Assembly: GCA_027023145.1 (NCBI GenBank)
Contig: JALVWV010000245.1
Location: 1 to 8,320, forward strand
Direction: 5' to 3'
DNA length: 8,320 nucleotides
Origin: Campylobacteraceae bacterium
GTDB lineage: Bacteria > Campylobacterota > Campylobacteria > Campylobacterales > Sulfurovaceae
Shown here: positions 1 through 6,996 of the stretch, one piece after another
Numbering within the stretch: position 1 is the stretch's first letter
How the letters are laid out: every line of letters begins with the position of its first letter
Notes under the pieces: model-generated
What the model saw: the letters and a program-made list of their open reading frames with translations, nothing else
What the model was told of the DNA's origin: nothing
The model's database searches: none
Made by a program: the position numbers and the translations under genes

Positions 1-1052
1 GCCAGATCGTAGCCGAGGTGATACGAACGCGAAATCTCTTTCTTGGGATCGTTGTAATAGTAATGGCGTTCATCCCCGAAATCCGCTACCAATTTGGCCG
101 ATTTCAGCGGGTAGAAGGGATGCATTTTCCAGTGAGTAATCGTTTTTTTGTGGATGACGGATGCCAATGCATGGATCCGCTTTTCGTTGTCGAGGCGCAT
201 CGTCTCGTTGACAGCACGGAAACGGTCGAGGGGATTGGCGATGTGGGCAAATTGGGGATCGAGTTTGGCCACGTACGTAATACGTCCGTTGATGAAACGG
301 TCACTGGCATGGATCCATGAGACTTTGTACTGTTTGTAGACAACAGGAAAGCCAAATTTTTTGACGGTTTTATTGTCGGCACGATCCACAGCTACGATCA
401 CCGCACCCAGATGTTTTTTTCGAAACGGCCAGGCGATCAGGGTCGCATAATAGGGTTTTTTGTGATACACCTGCGGAGTAAAGCGTTTCCCTCCGGCGAC
501 CACGTACACCTCTTTCAAATTAATATCTTCCGCTTTAAACACCACCAGTGCACTGCCGCCCCGCGCCATGGTCGGACTCTTCGCCAGTAACGTTACCACA
601 GGAGGTTGGGTATCGGCTTCGATCCGAACGGTTGCCACAGTACTGTTATCAAACAGCTTGTTGACCAGGCTGGTATCCCGTGCCTGGATCAACAACCTCC
701 AACTACCGTGTGCAATTTTTTTTACGGCACTTTTAGGCATTTGGAATGTCACTTCCGTTGATTTCATGGGGATCATGAAGCGATTGGAGGCCACCATGAT
801 GTTTTCCTGTCCGTTGGTCAAGACGGCTTGGTATTCGCTGAGACCACGATTGTCACTGAGGGTTACTTTGATGGGGACATCGACACTCCAGAATGTTGCT
901 TTCGGTGCCGTAATTTTAGGAGGGATCCGCTCAAACTGCGGCAGATACTGGGTCAACCCCCAGAGTCCCCCTCCCAGCAACAATACGATAAACACCAACC
1001 AAGGCCACACCTTGCGGCGGCGTCTCGGTCGATAACGATTGTAACGTCTCAT
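1..1052 (-). CDS. Membrane-anchored M23-family (LytM-type) zinc metallopeptidase, C-terminal part outside window
   Basis: An open frame of 350 codons runs from an ATG at 1052 to the left edge without a stop. The N-terminus is strongly basic (many Arg in residues 2-14), then one hydrophobic segment (about residues 15-33), so it is probably anchored in the inner membrane with the rest in the periplasm. Residues about 35-300 look like a beta-rich linker. Near the edge is an M23 catalytic-domain start: a FGDER stretch, then SYHLGYDL, whose HxxxD (His345, Asp349) would be the first zinc-ligand pair. The second pair (HxH) must lie beyond position 1. M23 enzymes cut peptide cross-links in peptidoglycan, so a role in wall remodelling or cell shape is inferred. 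The ATG overlaps the stop of the upstream phosphoesterase by 4 bases (ATGA, 1049-1052), implying translational coupling. The family call is firm; the exact substrate is unknown. Confidence 0.88.
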   Translation of the reverse strand, partial: MRRYNRYRPRRRRKVWPWLVFIVLLLGGGLWGLTQYLPQFERIPPKITAPKATFWSVDVPIKVTLSDNRGLSEYQAVLTNGQENIMVASNRFMIPMKSTEVTFQMPKSAVKKIAHGSWRLLIQARDTSLVNKLFDNSTVATVRIEADTQPPVVTLLAKSPTMARGGSALVVFKAEDINLKEVYVVAGGKRFTPQVYHKKPYYATLIAWPFRKKHLGAVIVAVDRADNKTVKKFGFPVVYKQYKVSWIHASDRFINGRITYVAKLDPQFAHIANPLDRFRAVNETMRLDNEKRIHALASVIHKKTITHWKMHPFYPLKSAKLVADFGDERHYYYNDPKKEISRSYHLGYDL

Positions 1053-2011
1053 GATAAAACGTCCTCCTCTTCCATGACATTCAGGATCGCCTCCCTCAGC
1101 GCCTCCAATTCCATCCCCCGCACTTCAAACCCGGCCGCTGCACGATGCCCTCCTCCACCAAAGTGTCTGGCGATCCGTACGATATCGACCCCTTTGCTCC
1201 GAAGGGAGACTTTGATATCATTCTTCCGTTCGACAAGCATCACGGCTACCTGCACCGTTACCAGTGATCGGGCATAATCCACGATGCCGTCGAGATCCGA
1301 TCCCTGAGCACCCCACCGGAGACGATCATCCCGACGAAGGGTCATAAACGCCACCCGGGCATCCCGCACCAGCTCCAGCGAATCGATCGCTGCACCCAAA
1401 ATACGCAAAGAAGCAAGAGAACGGCGATAGAGCATCTGCTGCGTCACCTCCGGGATATTCACCCCTCGGCTCACCAGTTTCCCGGCCAAATCAAACACTC
1501 CCTGATGCATATTCCCCGTCGTAAAATTGCGGGTATCGGAGATCAGTGCCGCATAAAAAGCGGTAGCACTCTCCTGTGAAATCTCCCGTAGCGGAGAGAG
1601 GAGATGCCAGGCGACCTCCGAGCTGGCCACCGCTTCAGAATCAACGATATTGAGGGTACCGTACTGTGTATTGGTGGGATGATGATCGAGGTTGACGATC
1701 ACCCGTCCAGTCAAATCAAATCCCAATCGATCGATCGAACCGCTGTCACAGGCGATGATAAGCGCGTCGTCAAAATCGGTCTTGTTTTTGATCTTGGAAA
1801 AGCCGGGCAGGAAGTCGAGATTGCGGGGGATATCCGCAGTGGCATTAGCGATTTCAACCCGCCTCCCCTGCTCTTTGAGCCAGTGGTAGATCCCCAGTGC
1901 GGTGCCGATCGCATCGGGATCGGGATTGATATGGGAGAGGATTGTCACGGCACGGTGCTCATCGAGCAGACGGTTAAACGTAATTGCTAACTCAGGATAG
2001 GGGATCGCCAC
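1049..2011 (-). CDS. DHH/DHHA1-family phosphoesterase, NrnA-like (nanoRNase / pAp phosphatase)
   Basis: The product is 320 residues from a GTG start at 2011. That start is chosen because GGAGGGG lies 7 bases upstream and the preceding nadC stop ends only 4 bases away; an ATG further out (2173) would add about 54 residues that are just nadC read in the wrong frame. Visible motifs are HINPDPDAIG (residues 27-36; His27, Asp31, Asp33), ACDSGS (Asp89), the name-giving DHH (109-111), a later Asp159 in ISDTRNF, and the C-terminal DHHA1 glycine-rich GGGGHRAAAGF (285-295). The length matches NrnA-type proteins. These are Mn-dependent cytoplasmic enzymes that degrade 2-5 nt RNA leftovers and dephosphorylate pAp. 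Oligoribonuclease or pAp activity here is inferred from the family; a cyclic-dinucleotide (GdpP-like) role is less likely because there are no membrane or PAS/GGDEF segments. It lies between nadC and the M23 peptidase gene in a compact operon. Confidence 0.9.
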   Translation of the reverse strand: MAIPYPELAITFNRLLDEHRAVTILSHINPDPDAIGTALGIYHWLKEQGRRVEIANATADIPRNLDFLPGFSKIKNKTDFDDALIIACDSGSIDRLGFDLTGRVIVNLDHHPTNTQYGTLNIVDSEAVASSEVAWHLLSPLREISQESATAFYAALISDTRNFTTGNMHQGVFDLAGKLVSRGVNIPEVTQQMLYRRSLASLRILGAAIDSLELVRDARVAFMTLRRDDRLRWGAQGSDLDGIVDYARSLVTVQVAVMLVERKNDIKVSLRSKGVDIVRIARHFGGGGHRAAAGFEVRGMELEALREAILNVMEEEDVLS

Positions 2012-2015
2012 GTGC

Positions 2016-2837
2016 TTACCCCTCCACTCGCATCGAGAGGTCGATCCAGTTGGCCTGGTGGATGATGCTCCCTGAGCTGATCGCATCAACCCCGGTCTGG
2101 GCGATCGCTTCGATCGTCTCAAGGGTGACGTTGCCACTGGCTTCGAGCAGCACATGAGGATAATGCTCATCACGGTATGCCACCACGGTACGGGTCTCTT
2201 CCAACGACATATTGTCGCACATCACGATCTCCGCTCCGGCCTGCATGGCACGCTTGGCCATGGACAGATTCTCACACTCAATCTCCACTTTGGCTGTAAA
2301 CGGAATCTTGCGGCGCACTTCGACCATGTAGGCATCGAGATCGTCAATGGTCTTGAGATGAGTGTCTTTGAGCATCAGACAATCGTCAAGTCCCATCCGG
2401 TGATTAAGCCCGCCGCCGCAGCGGACAGCATATTTCTCGAAGTTGCGCAGCAGAGGACGGGTCTTGCGGGTATCAAGGAGCTTCACGTCGGTGCCCTCAA
2501 GCGCCTTGACATACCGGGCAGTCAACGTCGCGATGGAGCTGGCATGCAGAGCAATATCAAGCACCGATCGCTCCAACGCCATAATCGTATGGGAATCCCC
2601 TTTGATCTCCAGCAACCGATCTCCCGTAGAAAATGAAGCTCCATCCTGTATCATCCACGTAAGGGTCAAATCGTACATCTTGGCTGCCACGTCAATATAC
2701 TCCGCCCCGGCAAACACCCCATCACTTTTGGCAAGAATATAGGCACGAATCGGCTTGGCTGGCTCAATCCGGGCATACAAATCCCCCCGCCCGACATCCT
2801 CTCGGAGCATCGCTTCGATGAATTCGTGTTTGAGCAT
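2016..2837 (-). CDS. nadC: Quinolinate phosphoribosyltransferase (nicotinate-nucleotide pyrophosphorylase, carboxylating)
   Basis: This 273-residue protein is full length for NadC. It converts quinolinate and PRPP to nicotinate mononucleotide, CO2 and pyrophosphate, the step after NadA in de novo NAD synthesis, in the cytoplasm. Recognisable motifs in order are REDVGRGD (12-19), DTRKTRP (122-128), GGGLNHR (141-147), LMLKDTH (154-160), KVEIECEN (183-190), CDN (207-209), EASGN (232-236) and GVDAISSGSI (249-258). The usual SGIAT is SSIAT here. The ATG at 2837 has AAGGAA about 7-8 bases upstream. nadC follows nadA on the same strand, but a 116-base gap carrying a REP-like repeat separates them; its stop lies 4 bases before the GTG of the phosphoesterase gene. 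Confidence 0.97.
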   Translation of the reverse strand: MLKHEFIEAMLREDVGRGDLYARIEPAKPIRAYILAKSDGVFAGAEYIDVAAKMYDLTLTWMIQDGASFSTGDRLLEIKGDSHTIMALERSVLDIALHASSIATLTARYVKALEGTDVKLLDTRKTRPLLRNFEKYAVRCGGGLNHRMGLDDCLMLKDTHLKTIDDLDAYMVEVRRKIPFTAKVEIECENLSMAKRAMQAGAEIVMCDNMSLEETRTVVAYRDEHYPHVLLEASGNVTLETIEAIAQTGVDAISSGSIIHQANWIDLSMRVEG

Positions 2838-2876
2838 CTGGTTGTTCCTTTTTTTGCGTGTTACGTGTTATGCATA

Positions 2877-2927
2877 TTTGTGGGACTGAAGTCCCAGCCC
2901 CTTTATAAAAGCGTTGCCAAGCAACGC
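2877..2927. repeat. REP-like hairpin repeat between nadA and nadC (copy C)
   Basis: Two inverted repeats lie in the 116-base nadA-nadC gap. The first is TGGGACTGAAGTCCCA (2881-2896); the 28 bases 2877-2904 are, in reverse complement, identical to 6566-6593 in the ATPase/hepT gap. The second is a perfect 7-base stem with a 3-base loop, GCGTTGC-CAA-GCAACGC (2911-2927). In nadA-to-nadC mRNA both would fold as hairpins and could pause RNA polymerase or protect mRNA ends; neither is followed by a convincing U-tract on the minus strand. Just beside it, 2946-2960 holds a small CCTAATT tandem that includes the end of nadA. Confidence 0.75.
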
Positions 2928-2953
2928 ATACCAAAATTCCTCACTCCTAATTC

Positions 2954-3949
2954 CTAATTCACCGCCAGCATCCGCTCCAGCGCTAAATTGGCATATTTGA
3001 CCGTATGTTCATCCACCTCGATCTCATTGATCGGATTACCGTCTTCGATCGACTTGAGGGTCAGGTAGAGGTCTTTGAGGGTGGTCTCATTCATCGTAGG
3101 ACACTCAGGTTTGGTGGCCGAGAGGACGTAGGTGTTTTTCTCCCGCATCCGGTTGACGAGGTTGTACTCGGTACCCACGGCGACTTTTTGCTCGGGATCG
3201 AGCTCGGCGACGTAGCGGATTAGCTGGGAGGTGGAGCCGACGAAATCAGCCAGTGCGGTGACACTCGGATCACTCTCGGGGTGGACAGCGATTTTGATAT
3301 CGGGGTATTTACGGCGGTAGAAATGGACATCATCCGGCGTAAAGAGCTGGTGCACCGAGCAGAAGCCGTTGTAGCAGATGATATCAGCCTCGTTGGGGTT
3401 GCATTCCCCTTCGCCGATGACGCAGCTTTTGAGCCCCATCTGGATGGCGAAGTTTTGCCCGAGACACCGGTCGGGGACGAAGAGGATCTTCTTGCCGCTT
3501 TCAAGCCCTTTTTCGATGATTTTGAAGGCATTGGAACTGGTACAGACCAATCCACCCATTTCGCCCACTTTGGCTTTGACGGTAGCATCGGAGTTGATGT
3601 AGGTGATGGGGAGGATATCTTCTTTGGCGATACCGTGCTTCTCCATATACGCCACGCTGTCATCGTAATAGCTGGCATCGATCATCCGTGCCATGGCGCA
3701 GCAGGCGATCTTGGGCATGAGCACCCGTTTTTCGGGAGCGATCACTTTGACGCTCTGTCCCATAAACCCTACGCCGCAAAAGACTGTCCACTCGCTGTCA
3801 TCGGCTTTGACTTTGCGTGCCAGCTCCAAGCTGTCTCCGGTAATATCGGCCATTTCAAATACTTCGTCGCGCTGATAAAAGTGTGCGACAACGGTGACGT
3901 CCAGTTTCTTTTTGAGCCGCTCAATCTCGGCACGATAGTCGATGTTCAT
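2954..3949 (-). CDS. nadA: Quinolinate synthase A ([4Fe-4S] enzyme)
   Basis: The 331-residue NadA condenses iminoaspartate with dihydroxyacetone phosphate to quinolinate, using a [4Fe-4S] cluster in which one iron binds substrate. The sequence shows VVAHFYQ (20-26, normally HNYQ), ITGDSLELAR (36-45), CAMARM (84-89), VCTSSNA (135-141), NGFCSVH (194-200), VHPESD (222-227) and CPTMNET (283-289). By family alignment from memory, Cys84, Cys197 and Cys283 are the likely cluster ligands; several extra cysteines (58, 83, 162, 176, 183, 192) are unusual in number but not diagnostic. The ATG at 3949 has GAGG about 7 bases upstream and a sigma70-like promoter behind it. The NadB-type aspartate oxidase needed upstream is not in the window. 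The TAG stop falls inside a short CCTAATT tandem repeat. Confidence 0.97.
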   Translation of the reverse strand: MNIDYRAEIERLKKKLDVTVVAHFYQRDEVFEMADITGDSLELARKVKADDSEWTVFCGVGFMGQSVKVIAPEKRVLMPKIACCAMARMIDASYYDDSVAYMEKHGIAKEDILPITYINSDATVKAKVGEMGGLVCTSSNAFKIIEKGLESGKKILFVPDRCLGQNFAIQMGLKSCVIGEGECNPNEADIICYNGFCSVHQLFTPDDVHFYRRKYPDIKIAVHPESDPSVTALADFVGSTSQLIRYVAELDPEQKVAVGTEYNLVNRMREKNTYVLSATKPECPTMNETTLKDLYLTLKSIEDGNPINEIEVDEHTVKYANLALERMLAVN

Positions 3950-3980
3950 AGGCTATCCTCATTGTGTGTAATTTCATGCC

Positions 3981-4009
3981 ATTATACCGAATTAACATTA
4001 TCTTGGTAA
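3981..4009 (-). promoter_or_regulatory. Predicted sigma70-type promoter of the nadA operon
   Basis: Reading the minus strand, TTACCA (4009-4004) is followed after exactly 17 bases by a perfect TATAAT (3986-3981). The predicted start of transcription is near 3974, giving a leader of about 25 bases before the nadA ATG with its GAGG site. The -35 matches the consensus at only four of six positions. The leader is too short to hold a riboswitch. Confidence 0.7.
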
Positions 4010-4050
4010 AATTGCTACAATTGAACCTGTATGGATAGCTGTCAACATAA

Positions 4051-4213
4051 GGTTTCACTCGATGGTAACATGTGTAAAAACAGGCATTTCATAGGAGTAG
4101 GGGCTTTAGCCCCGTTAAATATGGTTCCATTTTTTATGGAAGATCATTATACGGGACTGAAGTCCCTGCTCCAAAATTACTGAGTTTTTGCACAGCTTCT
4201 ATCGAGTGAAACC
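4051..4213. repeat. REPIN/MITE-like imperfect palindrome between nadA and plsY
   Basis: The ends are a perfect 13-bp inverted repeat, GGTTTCACTCGAT (4051-4063) and ATCGAGTGAAACC (4201-4213). Symmetry continues inward: TGTGTAAAAAC on the left (4071-4081) matches TGTGCAAAAAC read from the right (4194-4184), and GGAGTAGGGGCTTTAGCCCC (4094-4113) matches the reverse strand of 4154-4173. At the centre is a hairpin, TTCCAT-TTTTT-ATGGAA (4125-4141). Similarity stops sharply outside both ends and no target-site duplication is seen. The structure fits two REP units in inverted orientation or a small non-autonomous element. It encodes no protein and no transposase is in the window. Confidence 0.8.
4146..4174 (-). 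promoter_or_regulatory. Weak candidate promoter carried inside the REPIN right arm
   Basis: On the minus strand TTGGAG (4174-4169) is followed after 17 bases by TATAAT (4151-4146); the spacer is almost entirely the GGGACTTCAGTCCC hairpin. It would read toward nadA, across the rest of the element. The -35 is poor, and the left arm lacks the -10 (GTTAAAT at the equivalent place), so this could be chance. Confidence 0.3.
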
Positions 4214-4267
4214 GACTGCTTCATCGGGATGATTCAATAAGCAATGAAACCAAGGAAACCAAACCTC

Positions 4268-4882
4268 ATGCAAAATCTCTATCTCTACATCGCCACGTAT
4301 CTCATCGCCGGTATCCCGTTCGGCTACTTGCTGTCCAAACAATTCGGCGGCGTCAATATCAAAGAAGAAGGGAGCGGCAACATCGGCGCTACCAATGTCC
4401 TGCGCGTCCTCAAAGAGCGTGACCCCAAACTCGCCAAAAAGCTTGGTGCCACCACCTTGCTCCTTGATATGCTCAAAGGTGCTCTCATGGTACTCATCGC
4501 CCGCTGGATGGGTGCAGATATCGCCGTGCAGTGGACGGTAGCCGTCATTGCCGTGCTGGGGCATTGCTTCTCTGCTTTCCTCTTTTTCGAAGGGGGCAAA
4601 GGGGTCGCCACCGGTGTGGGCGTGATCGCCGTACTCGTCTGGCCACTGGCACTCATCGCTCTCATCACATGGATCGCAGTCGCCAAAGGGCTCAAGATCT
4701 CCTCCCTCTCCGCCATCGTCGCTATCGTCGTCATGATGGGCGCTTCGTACGTCCTCTACCCCCATGGTCTCCCGGGTCTGAGCTCCCGCTCTCCCCTCTG
4801 GATCATCGCCGTGGTCATCCTCTACAAGCACCTCCCCAACATCCTCCGCCTCATCCGAGGCGAAGAGGCAGCCGTCGCATGA
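4268..4882 (+). CDS. plsY: Acyl-phosphate:glycerol-3-phosphate acyltransferase PlsY
   Basis: This is a 204-residue multi-spanning inner-membrane protein that transfers an acyl group from acyl-phosphate (made by PlsX) to glycerol-3-phosphate, the first acylation of phospholipid synthesis. PlsY signatures are all present: GSGNIGATN (35-43), FEGGKGVATG (107-116) and KHLPNILRLIRGEE (187-200). Hydrophobic stretches near 5-22, 62-78, 88-106, 112-138 and 148-164, plus 176-187, fit the family topology. The ATG at 4268 is preferred: it gives the usual short N-terminus MQNLYLYIATY and has AAGGAA about 10 bases upstream. An in-frame ATG at 4244 would add eight polar residues and has no good ribosome site. 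The stop overlaps the folB start by 4 bases. Confidence 0.95.
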   Translation: MQNLYLYIATYLIAGIPFGYLLSKQFGGVNIKEEGSGNIGATNVLRVLKERDPKLAKKLGATTLLLDMLKGALMVLIARWMGADIAVQWTVAVIAVLGHCFSAFLFFEGGKGVATGVGVIAVLVWPLALIALITWIAVAKGLKISSLSAIVAIVVMMGASYVLYPHGLPGLSSRSPLWIIAVVILYKHLPNILRLIRGEEAAVA

Positions 4883-5193
4883 CCATCCACATTGAACACC
4901 TCGAATTTGACGCCATCATCGGCCTGCTCGACTTCGAACGCGACCGCCCCCAGCGCGTCCGTATCGATGTAACTGCCACATACGAGTACCACCCCGGCAC
5001 CTATCTCGATTACGCCGAGATGGTCGAGACGATCAAAACCCATATTGTTAAACAGAAATACGAACTACTCGAAGAAGCACTTGGTGGGCTTCATGCTACC
5101 CTCACAAAAACCTTCCCTGCTATCGAAACTCTTCACATCACGATCGCCAAGCCGGATATTCTGCCTGACTGCGTGGTGAGCCTCAGTATCTAA
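4879..5193 (+). CDS. folB: Dihydroneopterin aldolase (FolB family)
   Basis: This 104-residue protein matches the FolB fold length. FolB splits 7,8-dihydroneopterin into 6-hydroxymethyl-dihydropterin and glycolaldehyde in folate synthesis, in the cytoplasm, as a tunnel-shaped oligomer. Visible features are IIGLLDFERDRPQ (13-25; Glu20 and Gln25 of the usual G-x-E-x-x-Q region), LDYAEMV (43-49, with the conserved Tyr45), LLEEALGGL (63-71, substrate-binding Glu) and IAKPDILP (89-96, with the catalytic-type Lys91). The ATG overlaps the plsY stop (ATGA, 4879-4882), which fixes the start and indicates coupling; the adjacent plsY-folB pair is, as far as I recall, also seen in Helicobacter. No terminator hairpin is evident after the stop. 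Confidence 0.92.
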   Translation: MTIHIEHLEFDAIIGLLDFERDRPQRVRIDVTATYEYHPGTYLDYAEMVETIKTHIVKQKYELLEEALGGLHATLTKTFPAIETLHITIAKPDILPDCVVSLSI

Positions 5194-5225
5194 GTTTACA
5201 TCCGAGTTTGAGATTTTCACTAATG

Positions 5226-5271
5226 TAGTATTTTGATTTTATATAGTATAATAACATATTTCAAAATACTA
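5226..5271 (+). promoter_or_regulatory. Promoter of the ATPase gene inside an 11-bp inverted repeat (candidate operator)
   Basis: A perfect TATAAT lies at 5247-5252, about 30 bases before the ATPase ATG; no convincing -35 is present. It is bracketed by a perfect 11-bp inverted repeat, TAGTATTTTGA (5226-5236) and TCAAAATACTA (5261-5271), with 24 bases between arms. The symmetry around the -10 suggests an operator, or a hairpin in the 5' leader. No U-tract follows, so it is not a typical terminator for folB. Confidence 0.5.
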
Positions 5272-5281
5272 AAGGCACAAA

Positions 5282-6493
5282 ATGCTAAAAAGAGTCATTA
5301 GAAAAGAGATAGAATACGCTCTAAGAATATCACCCGCCGTACTCATAGCAGGAGCAAGACAAATAGGGAAAAGTACCCTCGTGCAGGACTGGGGCAGAGA
5401 GTATGTTGTCATGGATGACATTACACAACTCGAAGCAGCAAAAAATGATCCCCAAGGGTACATACAGCGCCTTGTCAAACCCGTAACCATCGACGAGGTA
5501 CAAAAGGCTCCCCACCTACTTACCCCCATCAAACTCTTTATCGACCGACAGCGAAATAATGGTGATTTCCTCCTGACAGGCTCTGCCAATGTGCTCAACC
5601 TGAAACAATCCAATGAATCATTGGCCGGGAGGCTCATAGAGCTTACCATGTACCCTTTTTCTGCCAAGGAGAAAAATCAGGATATCGATACGAATATTGT
5701 CGATGTGCTGCTTGATGGAGATGTAAACAAACTGAAGATCGCCTCATCGCAACTCGAACAAGTTAAGCAGTTTATTATCGAGGGGGGATACCCACAGTCG
5801 TTTATGATGCATTCTCCCAAAGAACGTTTTTTGTGGTTCAATTCCTACATCAGTACGTATATAGAAAGGGATATTCGCAGTATTGGAGAGCTCAGAGACA
5901 TCGACAACTTTATACGATTTTTCAACGTACTTGCCCCCCGGTCTGCCAGCATATTGAACAAATCAAACATCACAAACGAGACCCGACTCAATGCCGCCAC
6001 CGTCGATAACTACATCTCACTCCTTGAAAAAGTTTACCAAATCCATCTGCTCAAACCCTACCATGAAAATATCGGCAAGACGTTTATCAAGTCGCCCAAA
6101 GTCTATCTGACCGACAGCGGTATCGCATCGCATATTCTGGGTATACGAGACGAAAAAGACTTGGAAACCTCTCGATACAAGGGGGATGTGTATAAGACGT
6201 TTGTTTTTGCCGAATTGCTCAAGCACATCACCTACAGTCAGCACATTATGGATTTTTTCTACTACAGAACACAAGACAAAAAAGAGATAGATTTCATCAT
6301 CAAAAGACAAGAGAAGATTTTGGCCATAGAGGTCAAATCCTCCTACAGCGTGCAGGCGAGTGATTTCAAACACATCGTCGACTTTCAGAAACGAAGTGCT
6401 TATGAGGTGACGGGGCTGGTCTTGTATCATGGAGATAAAGTCGTAGGGTTTGGTGAAAATCTTTTTGCTGTTCCTCTGGGGGCATTATGCTAA
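5282..6493 (+). CDS. AAA ATPase of the AAA_14 / DUF4143 type
   Basis: This 403-residue protein has an N-terminal P-loop ATPase: Walker A GARQIGKST (24-32), a VTIDE Walker B (68-72), and LLTGSAN (98-103) in the sensor position. A middle region (about 165-285) includes IEGGYPQ, SYISTYIERDIR and VYLTDSGIA, typical of the DUF4143 segment. The C-terminal part has KEIDFII (334-340) and AIEVKSS (348-354), the D...ExK arrangement of a PD-(D/E)XK nuclease-like fold. Such proteins are widespread, often in accessory regions, and their function is not settled; DNA binding or a selfish/defence role is inferred only. The ATG has AAAGG 6 bases upstream. Early codons are rich in AGA and ATA, unlike the neighbouring plsY-folB genes, which fits horizontal acquisition. 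Its stop faces the convergent hepT. Confidence 0.9.
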   Translation: MLKRVIRKEIEYALRISPAVLIAGARQIGKSTLVQDWGREYVVMDDITQLEAAKNDPQGYIQRLVKPVTIDEVQKAPHLLTPIKLFIDRQRNNGDFLLTGSANVLNLKQSNESLAGRLIELTMYPFSAKEKNQDIDTNIVDVLLDGDVNKLKIASSQLEQVKQFIIEGGYPQSFMMHSPKERFLWFNSYISTYIERDIRSIGELRDIDNFIRFFNVLAPRSASILNKSNITNETRLNAATVDNYISLLEKVYQIHLLKPYHENIGKTFIKSPKVYLTDSGIASHILGIRDEKDLETSRYKGDVYKTFVFAELLKHITYSQHIMDFFYYRTQDKKEIDFIIKRQEKILAIEVKSSYSVQASDFKHIVDFQKRSAYEVTGLVLYHGDKVVGFGENLFAVPLGALC

Positions 6494-6520
6494 TTGTAAG
6501 ATCATTTCATTACAATCCGC

Positions 6521-6597
6521 AGGGGCAGATCCACGTATCTAGCCGGGTGACGCACACCACCGTCAAAAGGGGCTGGGACTTCAGTCCCACAAAACGC
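6521..6597. repeat. REP-like repeat copy A, between the ATPase and hepT
   Basis: This 77-base unit is about 87% identical (67 of 77 columns by hand alignment) to 7384-7458, in the same orientation. It contains a GGGGCAGAT...ATCT arm and the GGGACTTCAGTCCC hairpin (6575-6588). It fills most of the 113-base convergent gap. On the minus strand the hairpin is followed by AGCCCCTTTT, so it may serve as a modest terminator for hepT. Confidence 0.8.
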
Positions 6598-6606
6598 AAG
6601 ATAAAG

Positions 6607-6996
6607 TCATTTTGGCTCTGATATACTGACTATTAAGCCCTCTGCTATCAGCGATGCCTTGAGTCGCTCAACTTTCTGCACCAATTCAGGCAGATTATCC
6701 TCCATAATTTCAGCAATCAAATCCAAATCGACGCCCTCATAATCATGTGCAATAAAATTACGCACACTGTAAGCCCCTTTTGCATCGTCCAGCAAATCGA
6801 ACTTTTCCAATAATGCACTGTCGATTTTGTGGATCGTCTCACCAATCTGCATCAGTGAGAGCATGATGGCTGCCCTCGCCTCCGCTTCATCTGCCAGAGC
6901 ATCCGAAATACCACCATGCCTTTGCAAAATCGTATCGATATGTGAAAACATCTTTTGGATATACGCGATTTTCGCCTCGATTGCGTGCTCAGACAT
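6607..6996 (-). CDS. hepT: HepT-like HEPN-domain toxin (RNase) of an MNT-HEPN toxin-antitoxin pair
   Basis: This 129-residue, mostly helical protein carries the HEPN motif R-x4-H-x-Y as RNFIAHDY (Arg79, His84, Tyr86). HepT toxins are ribonucleases that form dimers; in characterised pairs the partner nucleotidyltransferase neutralises them by AMPylating the motif tyrosine, here Tyr86. The start is taken as the ATG at 6996: it overlaps the mntA stop by 8 bases (6989-6996), has GGAGG about 10 bases upstream, and gives the normal family N-terminus MSEHAIEAKI. An in-frame ATG at 7032 would overlap mntA by 44 bases and add an implausible, Cys-rich leader. The gene ends just inside repeat A. All catalytic residues are intact, so the toxin is expected to be active if unmodified. 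Confidence 0.9.
   Translation of the reverse strand: MSEHAIEAKIAYIQKMFSHIDTILQRHGGISDALADEAEARAAIMLSLMQIGETIHKIDSALLEKFDLLDDAKGAYSVRNFIAHDYEGVDLDLIAEIMEDNLPELVQKVERLKASLIAEGLIVSISEPK

Noticed and set aside
2012..2173. Longer N-terminus for the DHH phosphoesterase from an ATG at 2173
   Set aside because: The extra residues are nadC read in another frame, resemble no DHH protein, and a GTG at 2011 with GGAGGGG explains the start.
3281..4009. 242-residue open frame antisense to nadA
   Set aside because: NadA on the opposite strand has complete family motifs; the antisense product has no recognisable domain and no ribosome site context.
3950..4267. NAD-related riboswitch in the nadA leader
   Set aside because: The predicted nadA leader is only about 25 bases; the structured DNA further upstream is the palindromic repeat, outside the likely transcript.
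4199..4831. 210-residue acidic open frame antisense to plsY
   Set aside because: PlsY is unmistakable on the plus strand; the very Asp/Glu/Gly-rich antisense product is a by-product of its codon pattern.
4531..4878. N-terminal extension of folB overlapping plsY
   Set aside because: The upstream translation is Arg/Pro-rich out-of-frame plsY; the ATG at 4879 gives the normal FolB N-terminus and a classic ATGA overlap.
5194..5281. Rho-independent terminator after folB
   Set aside because: The inverted repeat here has AT-rich arms, a 24-base loop and no following U-tract, and it surrounds a -10 element, so an operator fits better.
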